Shown in pieces: positions 7,924 to 17,740 of a stretch of 64,000 bases of DNA. This DNA is from Gemmatimonadota bacterium (GTDB lineage: Bacteria > Gemmatimonadota > Gemmatimonadetes > Longimicrobiales > Gaopeijiaceae). The stretch spans positions 62,001 to 126,000 of the forward strand of contig JACZXQ010000001.1 in assembly GCA_022571515.1 (NCBI GenBank). The letters run 5' to 3'. Position numbers and translations under genes: made by a program. The number at the start of each line of letters is the position of its first letter. Position 1 is the stretch's first letter. The notes beneath the pieces were generated by a model. The model did not search any database. It was not told the origin of the DNA and saw nothing but the letters and a program-made list of their open reading frames with translations.

Positions 7924-9936
7924 ATGTCAGTCATCCGCTGCCTCGTCGTCACCATGTTCGCCTTCGCGACGCTTCTTCCGGTCTCGGCTCAGGCCCAGCA
8001 GAACGGCGACGTCCCGATGATCAACCGGTCGGATCACGAGTTGCTGCGATCCTTCCGCTGGCGTTCTATCGGGCCCATCGGCCAGGGCGGCCGCGTGGAT
8101 GACATCGCGGTGGCGCTCGAGCGACAACGGCCGCACATGGCAGTTCCGCAGCAACGAGAACGGCCGCCCCATGTACTTCAGCCAGATACGAGTAGATCCG
8201 TCGGACGCGAACATCGTCTACGTGGTGGACCAGCGGGTCTACAAGTCGACTGACGGCGGCCGCGAGTTCCAGCGCCTGAACGGCTACGGCCATGTGGACC
8301 AGCACGCCTTCTGGATCGACCCGGACGACGGCAACCACATCATGATCGGCAACGACGGCTCAGTCGACGTGAGCTACGACCAGGGCGAGACCTGGGAGTC
8401 GCTGCGTAGCTGGGCGGTTGGCCAACCGTACCACGCGTCGGTAGACATGCGCCGGCCGTACTACGTGTGCACAGGCTTACAGGACAACGGGACGTGGTGC
8501 GGGCCCAGCTCGGTCCGGGGCGGAAATATCCTCGCTCAGGACTGGTACCGGGCGGGCGGCGGAGACGGCTTCTATTCCGCCATCGACCCGACGGACTACA
8601 ATGTGCTCTACGTGGAGTCTCAGGGCGGTAATATGAGGCGCGTGAACCTCGCGACCGGCGAGCAGGAGCGCATTCGTCCGAACGCGCCCTCCGAGAGGAC
8701 GCCCGACTCGAACATCGTGCCGGCGCCACCGGAGGGGATGCGGATTCGCTGGAACTGGAATACGCCGCTCATTCTATCGCCCCACAACTCACGCGTGGTC
8801 TACGCAGGGGCGAACCATGTGTTCAAGTCGCTGGATCAGGGACGCACGTGGACGATGAGCCCCGACCTGACCAAGAACATCGACCGTGACGAGGTCGAGA
8901 TCATGGGCCAACGCAACGCGTTACCGCGTTGCCGAGGCATTGAGCGCGGGAAGGAGTGCATTCTCTCACGAAACGATGGTGTATCACGCTACAGCACCAT
9001 GGCCTCACTGTCCGAGTCCCGGCTGGTGCCGGGGCTCCTATGGGCCGGCTCGGATGACGGCAACATCCAGGTGAGCCGGGATGGCGGCGCCACCTGGACC
9101 GAGGTGGGCCGCAACATCCCCGGGGGCACGATGGAGTACTACGTGTCGCGGGTCGAGGCGTCGCACCACGACCCGGGAACGGCCTATGTCTCGCTGGACG
9201 GGCACCGGAGTGACGACACTCGGCCCTACGTGTTCGTCACGCGGGACTACGGACAGAGCTGGCAATCCATCACGTCGGACCTGCCCGAGTTCGGGAACGT
9301 GAACACCGTACGCCAGGATCCGCACAATCCGAACCTGCTCTACGTGGGCACCGAGGTCGGCTTCTACATCTCGATGGACGAGGGCGAATCATGGCACAGG
9401 TTCATGAACGACCTCCCCACCACGCGCATCGACGACGTGCTAGTGCATCCGCGAGACAACGACCTCGTGCCTCGCCACGCACGGGCGCAGCGTTATGGTC
9501 ATGGACGACATCACACCGCTCCAGGGCCTCACTGACGAGGTGTTGGCGTCCGATGTCCACCTCTTCGAGCCACGCGACGCGGTGCTCTGGAAGCGGGACA
9601 CGCGCATGGCCCGGTCGGTAACGGGAAACAAGACGTGGCGCGGCACGAGTTCCCCGGCGGGCACAGCTATTTCGTACTATCTCGCCAACGCCGAGCGGGA
9701 CGGGGTTGAGGTGACCATTACCGATCTCCGCTCGGGTGACGTCTTCCGTGGTCTGGAGGGTCCAGGAGAGGCCGGCCTCAACCGGGTGCAGTGGGATCTG
9801 CGAGGGGACCAGCGGGACACGCCGGCAGGTGGACGGGGAGGCCGGCGGCGTCTACCGCGTGACGCTGTCCGTGGACGGCCGTGAGTACTCCACGACGGTG
9901 AACGTGCTCGAGGACGTATGGATGGGACAGCGCTGA
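7924..9936 (+). pseudogene. Broken BNR/sortilin-type beta-propeller ('glycosyl hydrolase') gene
   Basis: The frame opens at ATG 7924 with a good signal peptide and the family opening FRWRSIGPIGQGGRVDDIAV. Close to 8100 the propeller sequence switches frame and also skips several hundred residues of the first propeller, resuming at SDNGRTWQFR. From about 8117 to 9474 a second frame gives typical repeats with DxG-TW Asp-box motifs, for example DQGETWESL, DQGRTWTMS, RDGGATWTE and DEGESWHRF. After NDLV (about 9474) the frame changes again to the MVMDDITPL segment, and after WDLRGD (about 9813) a further shift and deletion lead into the terminal VYRVTLSVDG and VWMGQR tail ending at 9936. Relatives are about 1000 residues. 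At least three lesions make a functional product unlikely. Purine-rich GGGAGGATAGG precedes the start, so the gene was once normally expressed. Confidence 0.8.
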
Positions 9937-9947
9937 CGAACCAGCGT

Positions 9948-10292
9948 CTAGACCCCGAAGAACATCCCAATCACGAAGTTGAGCAGGGCTAGCGCCAGCG
10001 TTCCCTTGAGGGCGGCACCAAAGCCCTTCACCTCGAACCCGTCGACGAAGGCAGCGGCCAGCATCAGCATGAGCGCGTTTACGACGATTACGAACAGGCC
10101 CAACGTGATGAACGTGATGGGGAACGCCAGCGTAAGCAGGATCGGCTTCACGAACGCGTTGGCCAATCCCAGCATTCCGGCGCCGAACAAGGCGGCGGTC
10201 CCATCCTCCACCTCGATACCGGACACTACGCGGCCCACGATGAACAGAAGGACCGCCGACAGGAGAAGATGTACCGCAAACTGGATCATCAC
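9948..10292 (-). CDS. Phage holin family (PF04020-type) small membrane protein
   Basis: A 114-residue, strongly hydrophobic protein with four predicted membrane helices: about residues 5-25, 33-52, 56-80 and 93-112. The pattern GLANAFVKPILLTLAFPITFITLG, with the central FPITF.T.G.F...VNA motif, is characteristic of the bacterial membrane-protein family labelled phage holin family 4 / DUF360, known in many non-phage genomes and of unknown function. It stands alone, convergent with the broken propeller gene and divergent from the gene at 10519. There is no phage context. Confidence 0.85.
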   Translation of the reverse strand: MMIQFAVHLLLSAVLLFIVGRVVSGIEVEDGTAALFGAGMLGLANAFVKPILLTLAFPITFITLGLFVIVVNALMLMLAAAFVDGFEVKGFGAALKGTLALALLNFVIGMFFGV

Positions 10293-10518
10293 GATTTCGT
10301 CCTCGCGAAAGCCGACTTACATGGGGCGGCATTGCCTGCGAACCCCATGCCTTACCTCTAGTATGACGCGATCAACGCCTTAAGGGTTTCGCTCCGACTT
10401 AGAGGCGGATCGGGCCAAGACTCGCGCAACTCGCTTGCCTGCGGGATGAATCAGACGGAAGTTCGGTGGCGTTCGCCCAGCATGGGCACCTAATCGACTC
10501 CTTGGCAAAGGCACCGTC

Positions 10519-11928
10519 ATGCGCTCCAGCGCTCGCTGGTATTCGACCCAACGCGGCCTACTCGCCGCTGCACTCTTGGTGTTGTTCCCAGCTCCACCGC
10601 TTGCTGCCCAGGGCGGGCAGAACCCGGGACCATGGCCCATTCAGATGGGTCGCCCAGGCGACGCACTCAGGCCCGGTGAGCGCGGCACATCGAACATTAC
10701 AATGCTCTCGCACGTTCCGCTGGGTGGTTATCTGCACGTAGCGGACGTGGAAATCGAGCAGGAGGAGTCGCGGCCCTTCGTGTACGTCTCCAGACGCTTC
10801 GACCCGACCGGGTTCGACGTCATCAGCGTTGCGGACCCGGACAATGCCGAGGTCATCTACCGATGGCGCATCGAGAACTCCGCGCTCCACCAGGGCTCTG
10901 GGGCGCTGGATGGACGTTACTTCAAGCACAAGGGCCGCTACTACTACGTGCAGTCGACTCAGTTCGGGCAGGGCGGGCCCGACGCAGACCTGGGCGCGAT
11001 CGTGTTCGACGTAACGGGCCTGCCGGATGCCTCGACGGTCCGCGAGGTCGGCCGCATCCGTGAGCCGGAGGTGTCCGGCGGCTTCCACAACATCTTCATG
11101 TACAAGCACTCGGATGGACGACCCCTGTTGTTCACGACCACTCGCTCGAAATTCGCCCACGTGTACGACATGGGCCGCTTCGTCGAAGGTGACCATGACG
11201 GGGCGCTCGTAGCGCGCATCGCCAACCCCGAGACGGTCTACTGGGCGCTCTCGGGTGGAAACGGATCCTGGCATGACTTCTACGTGGGTTATGACCTGGC
11301 AACCGGCCAGGACCGCTTCTGGGGTGGGGGCCGCGGAGGTTATTTCGTCTTCGACATCACCGACCTCCAGAACCCGGAGCTACTCGTATCGATCACGGGC
11401 GTCGCGGGCGTGAACAACGGGCACACGTTCACCCCATCCCCCGACGGCCGCTTCGCGGTGGGTGAGACGGAGTATCAGTACGCTCCGCTCAGGATCTACG
11501 ACGTGGGCTCGGCGATGGACGCTGGACGCACGACGATCCGTCGGCCCATCTCCGCCTGGACCGCTAACTGGCAGAACCTGTCCCACAACCACGAGGTGCG
11601 CTGGCCGTTCGTGTTCGTGGCAGCCTACGAGGACGGCTTTCAGGTGTTCAACATGTTCGACCCGTTCCGGCCGGTGACGTGGGGTTTCTACGACACGTAC
11701 GGCGGACCACACGAGTCGCGCGGCGAGAACAACGTGAACACCGGCGGCTGGGGAGTGGACGTGCGCAACAGCGACGGACTCATCGTGGTGAGCGACATGG
11801 TGACCGGCCTGTGGGTGTTCCGTATGGAGGGCTTCGAAGGCTGGAACGGCCTGGATTGGGGCATGCCCAACCTGTCCAGCGTCCAGGACTGGGAGCGAGG
11901 GCCGGCGGTCCAGGCGGTGAGTCGGTAG
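10519..11928 (+). CDS. Secreted LVIVD-repeat-like beta-propeller protein
   Basis: A 469-residue protein with a signal peptide (about 1-30, ending LAAQ). The mature part reads like a beta-propeller with LVIVD-type blades: YVSRRFDPTGFDVISVADP, YFVFDITDLQNPELL, LRIYDVGS, FQVFNMFDPFRPV and GLWVFRM. Such domains bind ligands or act as surface scaffolds; no catalytic motif is visible. It has its own promoter gap (10293-10518) and AAAGG upstream of ATG 10519. It is complete, unlike its broken propeller neighbour. Function unknown. Confidence 0.75.
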   Translation: MRSSARWYSTQRGLLAAALLVLFPAPPLAAQGGQNPGPWPIQMGRPGDALRPGERGTSNITMLSHVPLGGYLHVADVEIEQEESRPFVYVSRRFDPTGFDVISVADPDNAEVIYRWRIENSALHQGSGALDGRYFKHKGRYYYVQSTQFGQGGPDADLGAIVFDVTGLPDASTVREVGRIREPEVSGGFHNIFMYKHSDGRPLLFTTTRSKFAHVYDMGRFVEGDHDGALVARIANPETVYWALSGGNGSWHDFYVGYDLATGQDRFWGGGRGGYFVFDITDLQNPELLVSITGVAGVNNGHTFTPSPDGRFAVGETEYQYAPLRIYDVGSAMDAGRTTIRRPISAWTANWQNLSHNHEVRWPFVFVAAYEDGFQVFNMFDPFRPVTWGFYDTYGGPHESRGENNVNTGGWGVDVRNSDGLIVVSDMVTGLWVFRMEGFEGWNGLDWGMPNLSSVQDWERGPAVQAVSR

Positions 11929-12087
11929 GGAGAGGGCGCCTGGCCGCCAGCCACCGAGGAGCGCCCACCGGGGCGCACACCTCTCAATGGGCATGTGCAC
12001 CCCAGGCTCCCACAGACGTCTCCAGAAATAACCGTTGGATCGTTCAACGCCGTCGCTCCTCGCTGCGGCATGTCTGGAGACGTAATC

Positions 12088-14316
12088 ATGAAGATGCTGA
12101 GACTGTCGGTGGTGGCCGCCCTCTCGCTGTTCGCTCTGTCGTTGGTGGACGTCCCGGTGGCGGACGTGACCGACGCAGGTGCCGCCGGCCCCATGCCTAT
12201 CGGGTTAGCTCAAACCGCGCAGGCCACAACCGGCACCATCACCGGTGTAGTCACCGACGAGGCTAGCAAGCAACCGATCGAGGGCGCTCAGGTGATCCCC
12301 GTAGGAGAGACAGTCGGCACCGTCACCAACGTCGACGGCCGGTATTTGCTGCTGAACGTGCCCGCCGGTGAGCACGAGATTCGTGTGGTACTCCTGGGCT
12401 TCGCACAGCAGAGCCACACGGTGACGGTCACGGCTGGGAAAACCGCAACTACAGATTTCACCCTCAATGCCTCGGCCGTTCAGTTGTCCCGTCTGGTCGT
12501 GAACTCCATCGCGGGCACGGCCCGGCTGGAGTGGGAACGAGGTGCCTACGACGCTGCGAAATCCTCCCAGAAGATCCGTATCCGCGGCGCGAACAGCATC
12601 TCACTGTCCAACGAGCCCATGGTGTACCTCGACGGTGTTCTCATGGGCAACGACAGGAGCAACAGAGGCGCGCCCTCGCGGCTCAACGATCTGCGGCCGG
12701 GTGACATCCAGTCGATCGAGGTGCGTGAGGGTCAGGCGGCTTCGGAGCTCTACGGAGCCTCGGCGGCCAACGGCGTGATCGTGATCACGACGAAGCCCGA
12801 ATCAGACCGATTGGATTCCTACGATCGGGAGGGCTACGCCTCAGTCGATTACAACCGGTTCCTCACGGCGGCCGCGAATCCGCGCTCGACATTCGCCATC
12901 GACGTGGACCGGGCGTCCTACTCGAACATCCGGCGGTTCCTCCGGAACGGGCAGAGACCGCCACCCGACGCCGTCCGGATCGAGGAGCTCGTCAACTACT
13001 TCCCGTACGATTACGAGGGGCCGCGGGGTAGGCACCCCTTCGCGGTGCACACCGAGGTGGCACCCGCACCGTGGAACCCGGACCACCTGCTGGTGAAGAT
13101 CGGCATCAAGGGAAAGATCATCGATCGCGAGTCCCTGCCCCCGAGCAATCTCGTCTTCCTGCTCGACGTGTCGGGCTCGATGGGGTCGCCGGACAAGCTG
13201 CCGCTGCTGAAATCAGCGCTGGCACTACTGATCGAGGAACTTCGTCCTGAAGACCGGATCGCCATGGTGGTGTATGCCGGCGCTGCGGGCCTGGTGCTCG
13301 AGTCTACGCCGGGTGACCAGAAAGCCACGATTCTCGCCGCCCTGAATCGGCTGTCTTCCGGAGGCTCCACTGCAGGCGGCGCGGGCATTCAATTGGCCTA
13401 CGAAGTCGCGCGGCAAAACTGGATCGCAGGCGGCAACAATCGTGTGATCCTTGCTACCGACGGAGACTTCAACGTCGGCGCGTCAAGCCAGGGCGACCTC
13501 CGCCGCCTCATCGAAGAAAAGCGTGAAGAGGGGACGTTCCTCACGGTCCTGGGCTTCGGCACCGGCAACTACCAGGACGCCAAGATGGAGCAGCTCGCCG
13601 ATCACGGAAACGGGAACTTCGCGTACATCGACAACCTCGCCGAAGCGCGCAAGGTGTTGGTGACGGAGATGGGTGGAACCCTGCACACCATCGCCAAGGA
13701 CGTGAAGATCCAGGTGGAGTTCAACCCGGAGCGAGTGAAGGCTCATCGTCTCATCGGATACGAAAATCGCATGCTCGCGGCAGAAGACTTCAACGACGAC
13801 ACGAAAGACGCGGGCGAGCTGGGTGCGGGCCACACGGTTACTGCGCTCTACGAGATCATCCCCGTTGGCGTGGACTCGGAGCTCGCCCCGCTGGCCGTCG
13901 ATCCCTCGCGTTACGACGGGATGGGAGTGACGGAGCCCGCCGCGCTGATGGCTGCGACGAACGTGCTTCAACAGTGGTACGGGGCCGTGAAAGCGGTGGC
14001 GGCAGCTGCGATTCGGTTCATCACAGGGTCCGAGCCCGAACTGATGTACGTGAAACTCCGGTACAAGCTGCCCGACTCCGACAAGAGCGTCCTGCTGTCC
14101 CACGCGGTCTACGATGATGCCGCACCGGCGAGCGAGGATCTACGCTTCGCCTCCGCGGTGGCCGCATTCGGCATGATCCTCCGGGGCTCGCCGTACTGCG
14201 ACTCCGACCTGGACGATGTCAGGGCCTGGGCCGAGCAGGGGCTGGGCGCGGATCCGGAGGGCTACAGGGCGGAGTTTATCGGCATGGTGGAGACCGCTCG
14301 GTCGCTGTACCGGTAG
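12088..14316 (+). CDS. YfbK-like von Willebrand factor A protein fused to carboxypeptidase-regulatory and TonB-plug modules
   Basis: A 742-residue exported protein. Order of parts: signal peptide (1-about 25), carboxypeptidase-regulatory-like domain (about 48-130; GTITGVVTDEAS, GRYLLLNVPAGEHEI), TonB-receptor plug-like module (about 160-237; IRIRGANS, MVYLDGVLMG, IQSIEVREG, ASELYGASAANGVIVITT), then the YfbK-type N-terminal region (about 265-345), a vWA domain with metal site DVSGSM at 360-365, and the C-terminal DUF3520-like region. No beta-barrel follows the plug. An apparent extra stretch of about 40 residues (around 611-650, GMGVTEPAALMAAT onward) precedes MYVKLRYK and is not expected in the family. 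The start at 12088 has GGAGA eight bases upstream and leads straight into the signal peptide; upstream in-frame starts lack this. The role is unknown, probably envelope protein-protein interaction. Confidence 0.85.
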   Translation: MKMLRLSVVAALSLFALSLVDVPVADVTDAGAAGPMPIGLAQTAQATTGTITGVVTDEASKQPIEGAQVIPVGETVGTVTNVDGRYLLLNVPAGEHEIRVVLLGFAQQSHTVTVTAGKTATTDFTLNASAVQLSRLVVNSIAGTARLEWERGAYDAAKSSQKIRIRGANSISLSNEPMVYLDGVLMGNDRSNRGAPSRLNDLRPGDIQSIEVREGQAASELYGASAANGVIVITTKPESDRLDSYDREGYASVDYNRFLTAAANPRSTFAIDVDRASYSNIRRFLRNGQRPPPDAVRIEELVNYFPYDYEGPRGRHPFAVHTEVAPAPWNPDHLLVKIGIKGKIIDRESLPPSNLVFLLDVSGSMGSPDKLPLLKSALALLIEELRPEDRIAMVVYAGAAGLVLESTPGDQKATILAALNRLSSGGSTAGGAGIQLAYEVARQNWIAGGNNRVILATDGDFNVGASSQGDLRRLIEEKREEGTFLTVLGFGTGNYQDAKMEQLADHGNGNFAYIDNLAEARKVLVTEMGGTLHTIAKDVKIQVEFNPERVKAHRLIGYENRMLAAEDFNDDTKDAGELGAGHTVTALYEIIPVGVDSELAPLAVDPSRYDGMGVTEPAALMAATNVLQQWYGAVKAVAAAAIRFITGSEPELMYVKLRYKLPDSDKSVLLSHAVYDDAAPASEDLRFASAVAAFGMILRGSPYCDSDLDDVRAWAEQGLGADPEGYRAEFIGMVETARSLYR

Positions 14317-14469
14317 GGGCGGGGGGGCGCAGCGAGCATGGGCATGCGGGGCCGTCGGGGGGAGTCGAGGAACTTCACGCGCAAAGTCGAATAGAGCTAA
14401 TACTCCAGATGACGCTCCCATCGGCGCGCCTCATGCCGCTATACGGCCCCGCATCCAGGAGCAACTGTC

Positions 14470-16251
14470 ATGTCCGCCACGAAACTCCCTTTCCGGCGCC
14501 GCGCGGTCCGTTCGCTGATGCCGGCGATCCTCGTCACGATAGAGGCCGCCGGCGTGATGGCCCAAGGGCCGCCGCCTACAGATGCAGATCTCGAGCTCTA
14601 CCTGCTCGCCGTGGATTCCGCGGCCTACCCCGACGAAAGCGTCGTGCTGTTGCTGAATGAGCGAGCTCTCCACATCGACGTGGACGGGACGCTCACACGT
14701 CGCGTCCGAGTGGTACGCCAGATTCTGAAAGAGGCCGCGGTGGCTCCCTCGGCCGAGCTTTCTTTCGGATATGACCCTACTCGTGAGACGTTTGCCCTCG
14801 ACTGGGCGCGGGTCGTGGAAAAGGACGGCACGATCGTGGCTCACGAACCGGTCCACGTTCAGGAACTGGATGAGCCCGTGGCCCGGAATGCTCCCGTTTA
14901 CAGTAGCCGCAAGCGTGTGCGGGCCTCCCTGGGCAATGTGACAGTCGGGAGAATCGTGGACTGGCAGTACACAGTGCGCGTGGTCGACCCACCCCTTCCA
15001 GGAGACATCTGGGTCAACTGGGACGTCAACCTCCCGAGCCCGGTGCGCCGCTCCAGATTCACCCTGGAGCACCCGGTGTCGTTGAGACCACGCATACGCG
15101 AACTCAACCTTCCTGCGCCCGAGCTGGAGGCGCGGCTCAGCGAGGTCGTCGCTGGCGCCTCCACGCTCACAGACTCGATCGAGGCGGTGTATCGCTGGGT
15201 GGCCCAGGACATCAGGTATGCATCCATCTCGCTCGGGCGGGGTGGATATCAGCCGCGACCCGCCGGCGAGGTGCTCGCGACAGGCGTGGGCGATTGCAAG
15301 GACAAGACGACGCTCTTCTTGTCCCTTGTAGCGCGCATGGGAGTTGAGGGTTATCCGGTGGTGGTGAGCACCGGGCGACGAGTGCAGCCCGACCTGCCCT
15401 CCATCCGTCAGTTCAACCACATGGTGGCTGCCATCAAGCCCGAGGATGAATGGGTCTATCTCGATCTGACGGTGAGGGTCTCTCCGTACGGGGAGGTATT
15501 CGGACCGCATCAGGGCCGCACCGGTGTGCTCTTTCGGCCAGATGGAACGGCTAACGTGATGGAGTTTCCGAAAAGCGCCGCGACCGAGAACCGCTCGTCG
15601 ATCGTGGTTGAAGGCGCTTTGTCAGAGGACGGTGGGTTCGAGGGCACCTATACCGAGACCGTCACCGGTGCGATTCAATACAGGATTCGCGCTGAGTTCT
15701 ATCGAGCTCTTTCGCCACAACGCCGGGCGAGCGTGGCCCGGAATCTCGGCCAGCGCATCTTCGAGGGAGCCAGCGCCGACTCCGTCGAGCTCTTCGTTGG
15801 GCGCGATCTTTCGGCCACTCCCAGACTCTGGGGGCGCATTCATGCCGACAATGTTCTGCGAGAACTCCCGGGCGGATGGATGCTTCCGCTCAAGCTGCCC
15901 CGCTTCGGCTCGGCAGAGGGCATCGCGCGGCTGGAGGAGGATGCGGATCGCCAGTTTCCCATCGACGTCGAGCGGGTGTTCGGAAGGAGGGAGCACTACA
16001 GCGAACTGCGCATCATCCTTCCGGAGGGATGGGTGGCGGACCTACCGTCCAACGTGACCGCCGAAAGCCGTTTTGGGCAGTATGAGTCATCCTACCAGCA
16101 AAGCGGTCGTGAGCTCGTGGTGCGCCGCCGCATGCTGGGCTACGATGGCCTGGCTCCACCGGAGCGTTATCAAGAACTCATCGACTGGCTCAAGGCGACA
16201 TTCGGAGATGATGCGGAGTACATCGTGCTCACACCTCCTCCGGGAGCGTAG
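14470..16251 (+). CDS. DUF3857 / transglutaminase-like domain protein, exported, with a shortened linker
   Basis: A 593-residue protein with a leader (RRR then a hydrophobic stretch to about residue 31). A DUF3857 domain covers roughly 45-210 (VRVVRQILKEA, LDWARVVEKDG, IVDWQYTV). A transglutaminase core follows with Cys276 in VGDCKDKTTLF, His317 in QFNHMV and Asp332 in YLDLT, so the protease-like triad is intact. Relatives usually have another 70-90 residues between the DUF3857 strands and the helix that starts PELEARL; here LRPRIRELNL runs straight into PAPELEARL. The rest (about 340-593) is a beta-rich tail. It has its own start region after a 153-base gap. Function unknown; related proteins are found in cell-surface loci of Bacteroidota and Gemmatimonadota. 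Confidence 0.82.
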   Translation: MSATKLPFRRRAVRSLMPAILVTIEAAGVMAQGPPPTDADLELYLLAVDSAAYPDESVVLLLNERALHIDVDGTLTRRVRVVRQILKEAAVAPSAELSFGYDPTRETFALDWARVVEKDGTIVAHEPVHVQELDEPVARNAPVYSSRKRVRASLGNVTVGRIVDWQYTVRVVDPPLPGDIWVNWDVNLPSPVRRSRFTLEHPVSLRPRIRELNLPAPELEARLSEVVAGASTLTDSIEAVYRWVAQDIRYASISLGRGGYQPRPAGEVLATGVGDCKDKTTLFLSLVARMGVEGYPVVVSTGRRVQPDLPSIRQFNHMVAAIKPEDEWVYLDLTVRVSPYGEVFGPHQGRTGVLFRPDGTANVMEFPKSAATENRSSIVVEGALSEDGGFEGTYTETVTGAIQYRIRAEFYRALSPQRRASVARNLGQRIFEGASADSVELFVGRDLSATPRLWGRIHADNVLRELPGGWMLPLKLPRFGSAEGIARLEEDADRQFPIDVERVFGRREHYSELRIILPEGWVADLPSNVTAESRFGQYESSYQQSGRELVVRRRMLGYDGLAPPERYQELIDWLKATFGDDAEYIVLTPPPGA

Positions 16252-16361
16252 CGGCGACGGCCTGTTGTGTTCGTCGGCTCACGAACTCCTTCTGCTCGAG
16301 CAGTTTGCTCCTCGACCGTGTAGTCAGCAACCCGTAAACGTACTCCTCAGGCCGAGGCGGG

Positions 16362-16808
16362 TCAGGTCTCTTTTCGGGTCGCCTTCCAGTTGATCGTGAA
16401 GCGGCCACCCCGGGCCTCCATCGTCCCCGTCATCGTGTCGCCGTCGATCTCGCCGGTGTAAGTGGCCTCGAACGAGCCACGCTGCGTCTCACGCATGATG
16501 GTGAACGTGATCTTGTTCCCCTCGAGCATGATGTTCGTCAGCTCGCTATCCCCACGCTCGGACTCGAGCGTTCCCTGCAGGGCCCCATCCTGAACGGAGA
16601 GCACCAACGTCTGAGGACCGCCACCAAACCGCCCGCCGCCGCGACCACCGCCGCCACCGCGGCCGCCGCCGTCCCCACCACGCTGTGGCGCCTCGATCGT
16701 GAACTCCCAGCTCCCCGCCAGGTCACCGGCCTCCTGGGCCGCTGCCGGTTCCGCGAAGTACATCACCGACAGAATGATCGCGCCAATACCAAGAATGAGC
16801 CTTCTCAT
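16362..16808 (-). CDS. Small secreted lipocalin-like protein with a Gly/Arg linker
   Basis: A 148-residue protein with a clear signal peptide (1-24, ending AAAQ). DLAGSWEFTIEAP begins a beta-strand domain; residues about 44-68 are a glycine/arginine-rich linker; then alternating strands LVLSVQDGALQGTLES, ITFTIMRE, FEATYTGEIDGDTMTGTME and FTINWKATR finish the barrel-like part. The pattern is typical of small secreted domains found beside exported hydrolases in Gemmatimonadota, with no known activity. The start at 16808 has GAGGGGG seven bases upstream. It is convergent with the transglutaminase gene; the 235 bases to 17043 form a divergent promoter region with the molybdenum hydroxylase operon. 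Confidence 0.7.
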   Translation of the reverse strand: MRRLILGIGAIILSVMYFAEPAAAQEAGDLAGSWEFTIEAPQRGGDGGGRGGGGGRGGGRFGGGPQTLVLSVQDGALQGTLESERGDSELTNIMLEGNKITFTIMRETQRGSFEATYTGEIDGDTMTGTMEARGGRFTINWKATRKET

Positions 16809-17043
16809 GTGATCCCCCTCGAATCGAGCTGCTGTGCCGAACAGTCCTCTGACGAAGAAATGACACTCGACGTTAGATCTCCGTTGATGCGGACCTCTCA
16901 GACGAGGGTGGGCTGAGCAGGGTCGGCTCACCAGGCAACGCCCTTGGGACGCCTCGCCGTCAATGGCCCGCGATAGCCCATTGTTGTCTGCTGCCGAGCC
17001 GCGCCCTACCATAGGCGAGAGCCCTTGGAGGGAGCCCGCACCC

Positions 17044-17739
17044 ATGACAGACGTGAGACCCGCCGGCGTCGACCTTCCCGGCGCGGCTGTCCACCCACGA
17101 CCCCACGCCGACGACCCGTTCGACGCCGCGCTCCTGATGCTCGAGGGCCGCCGGAACGTGTCACGGCGCGAGTTCATCAAGGGGGTCATCGCCTCCGGCG
17201 TAGCCGTATCGGGCGCCACCTATTTCGGTGCCGCCTGCACAGGCCTGGCCCCAGCGCCCTTGGGCGGCGGAGTGGAGCGCCTGATCTCGCTCAACGTGAA
17301 CGGACAGGTCCGCCGCGTGGACGTGCTCCCCGGCGAGACGCTGGCGATGACGCTGCGCTACAAGCTCGGGCTCACCGGCACCAAGCTGGGCTGCGATCGC
17401 GGCGAGTGCGGCGCGTGCACGGTGCTGATCGATGACGTGGCACAGTACTCGTGCTCGACCCTGACACACCGTGTGCGGGGCCAGGAGATCACTACGGTCG
17501 AGGGGCTGGAGACCCCGTCCGGCGAGCTACACCCGGTCCAACAGGCATTCATTGACGAGCTGGGCCCCCAGTGCGGTTTCTGCACGCCCGGCCAGGTCAT
17601 GTCGGCCGTGGCGCTGCTCAAGGCCAACCCGGACCCGACGCGTGAAGAGGCGCGGGCGGCCATGGCCGGCAACCTCTGCCGGTGCGGCGCCTACGACCAC
17701 TACCTGAACGGGATCATGCGCGCGGCGAGGGAGGCCTGA
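17044..17739 (+). CDS. Molybdenum hydroxylase iron-sulfur subunit with TAT leader
   Basis: A 231-residue (2Fe-2S) subunit of the xanthine dehydrogenase/aldehyde oxidoreductase family. Residues 39-66 hold a TAT signal (SRREFIKG plus a hydrophobic core). The plant-ferredoxin-type cluster ligands are Cys117, Cys122, Cys125 and Cys137 (CDRGECGACTVL and YSC), and the second cluster uses Cys177, Cys180, Cys212 and Cys214 (QCGFC and LCRCG). All eight ligands are present. The start at 17044 follows GGAGGG at a spacing of ten; an in-frame ATG at 16963 is less likely. It is the first gene of a three-gene operon and carries the only export signal, so the complex probably crosses to the periplasm by hitch-hiking, as for PaoABC-type enzymes. 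Confidence 0.93.
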   Translation: MTDVRPAGVDLPGAAVHPRPHADDPFDAALLMLEGRRNVSRREFIKGVIASGVAVSGATYFGAACTGLAPAPLGGGVERLISLNVNGQVRRVDVLPGETLAMTLRYKLGLTGTKLGCDRGECGACTVLIDDVAQYSCSTLTHRVRGQEITTVEGLETPSGELHPVQQAFIDELGPQCGFCTPGQVMSAVALLKANPDPTREEARAAMAGNLCRCGAYDHYLNGIMRAAREA

Positions 17740-17740
17740 G

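Noticed and set aside
9948-10292. Prophage remnant, because of the phage-holin family label
   Set aside because: The family is widespread outside phages and no other phage gene occurs in the window.
14431-15510. Open frame of 359 codons on the minus strand
   Set aside because: Antisense to the transglutaminase gene; shadow frame with no signal or motif.
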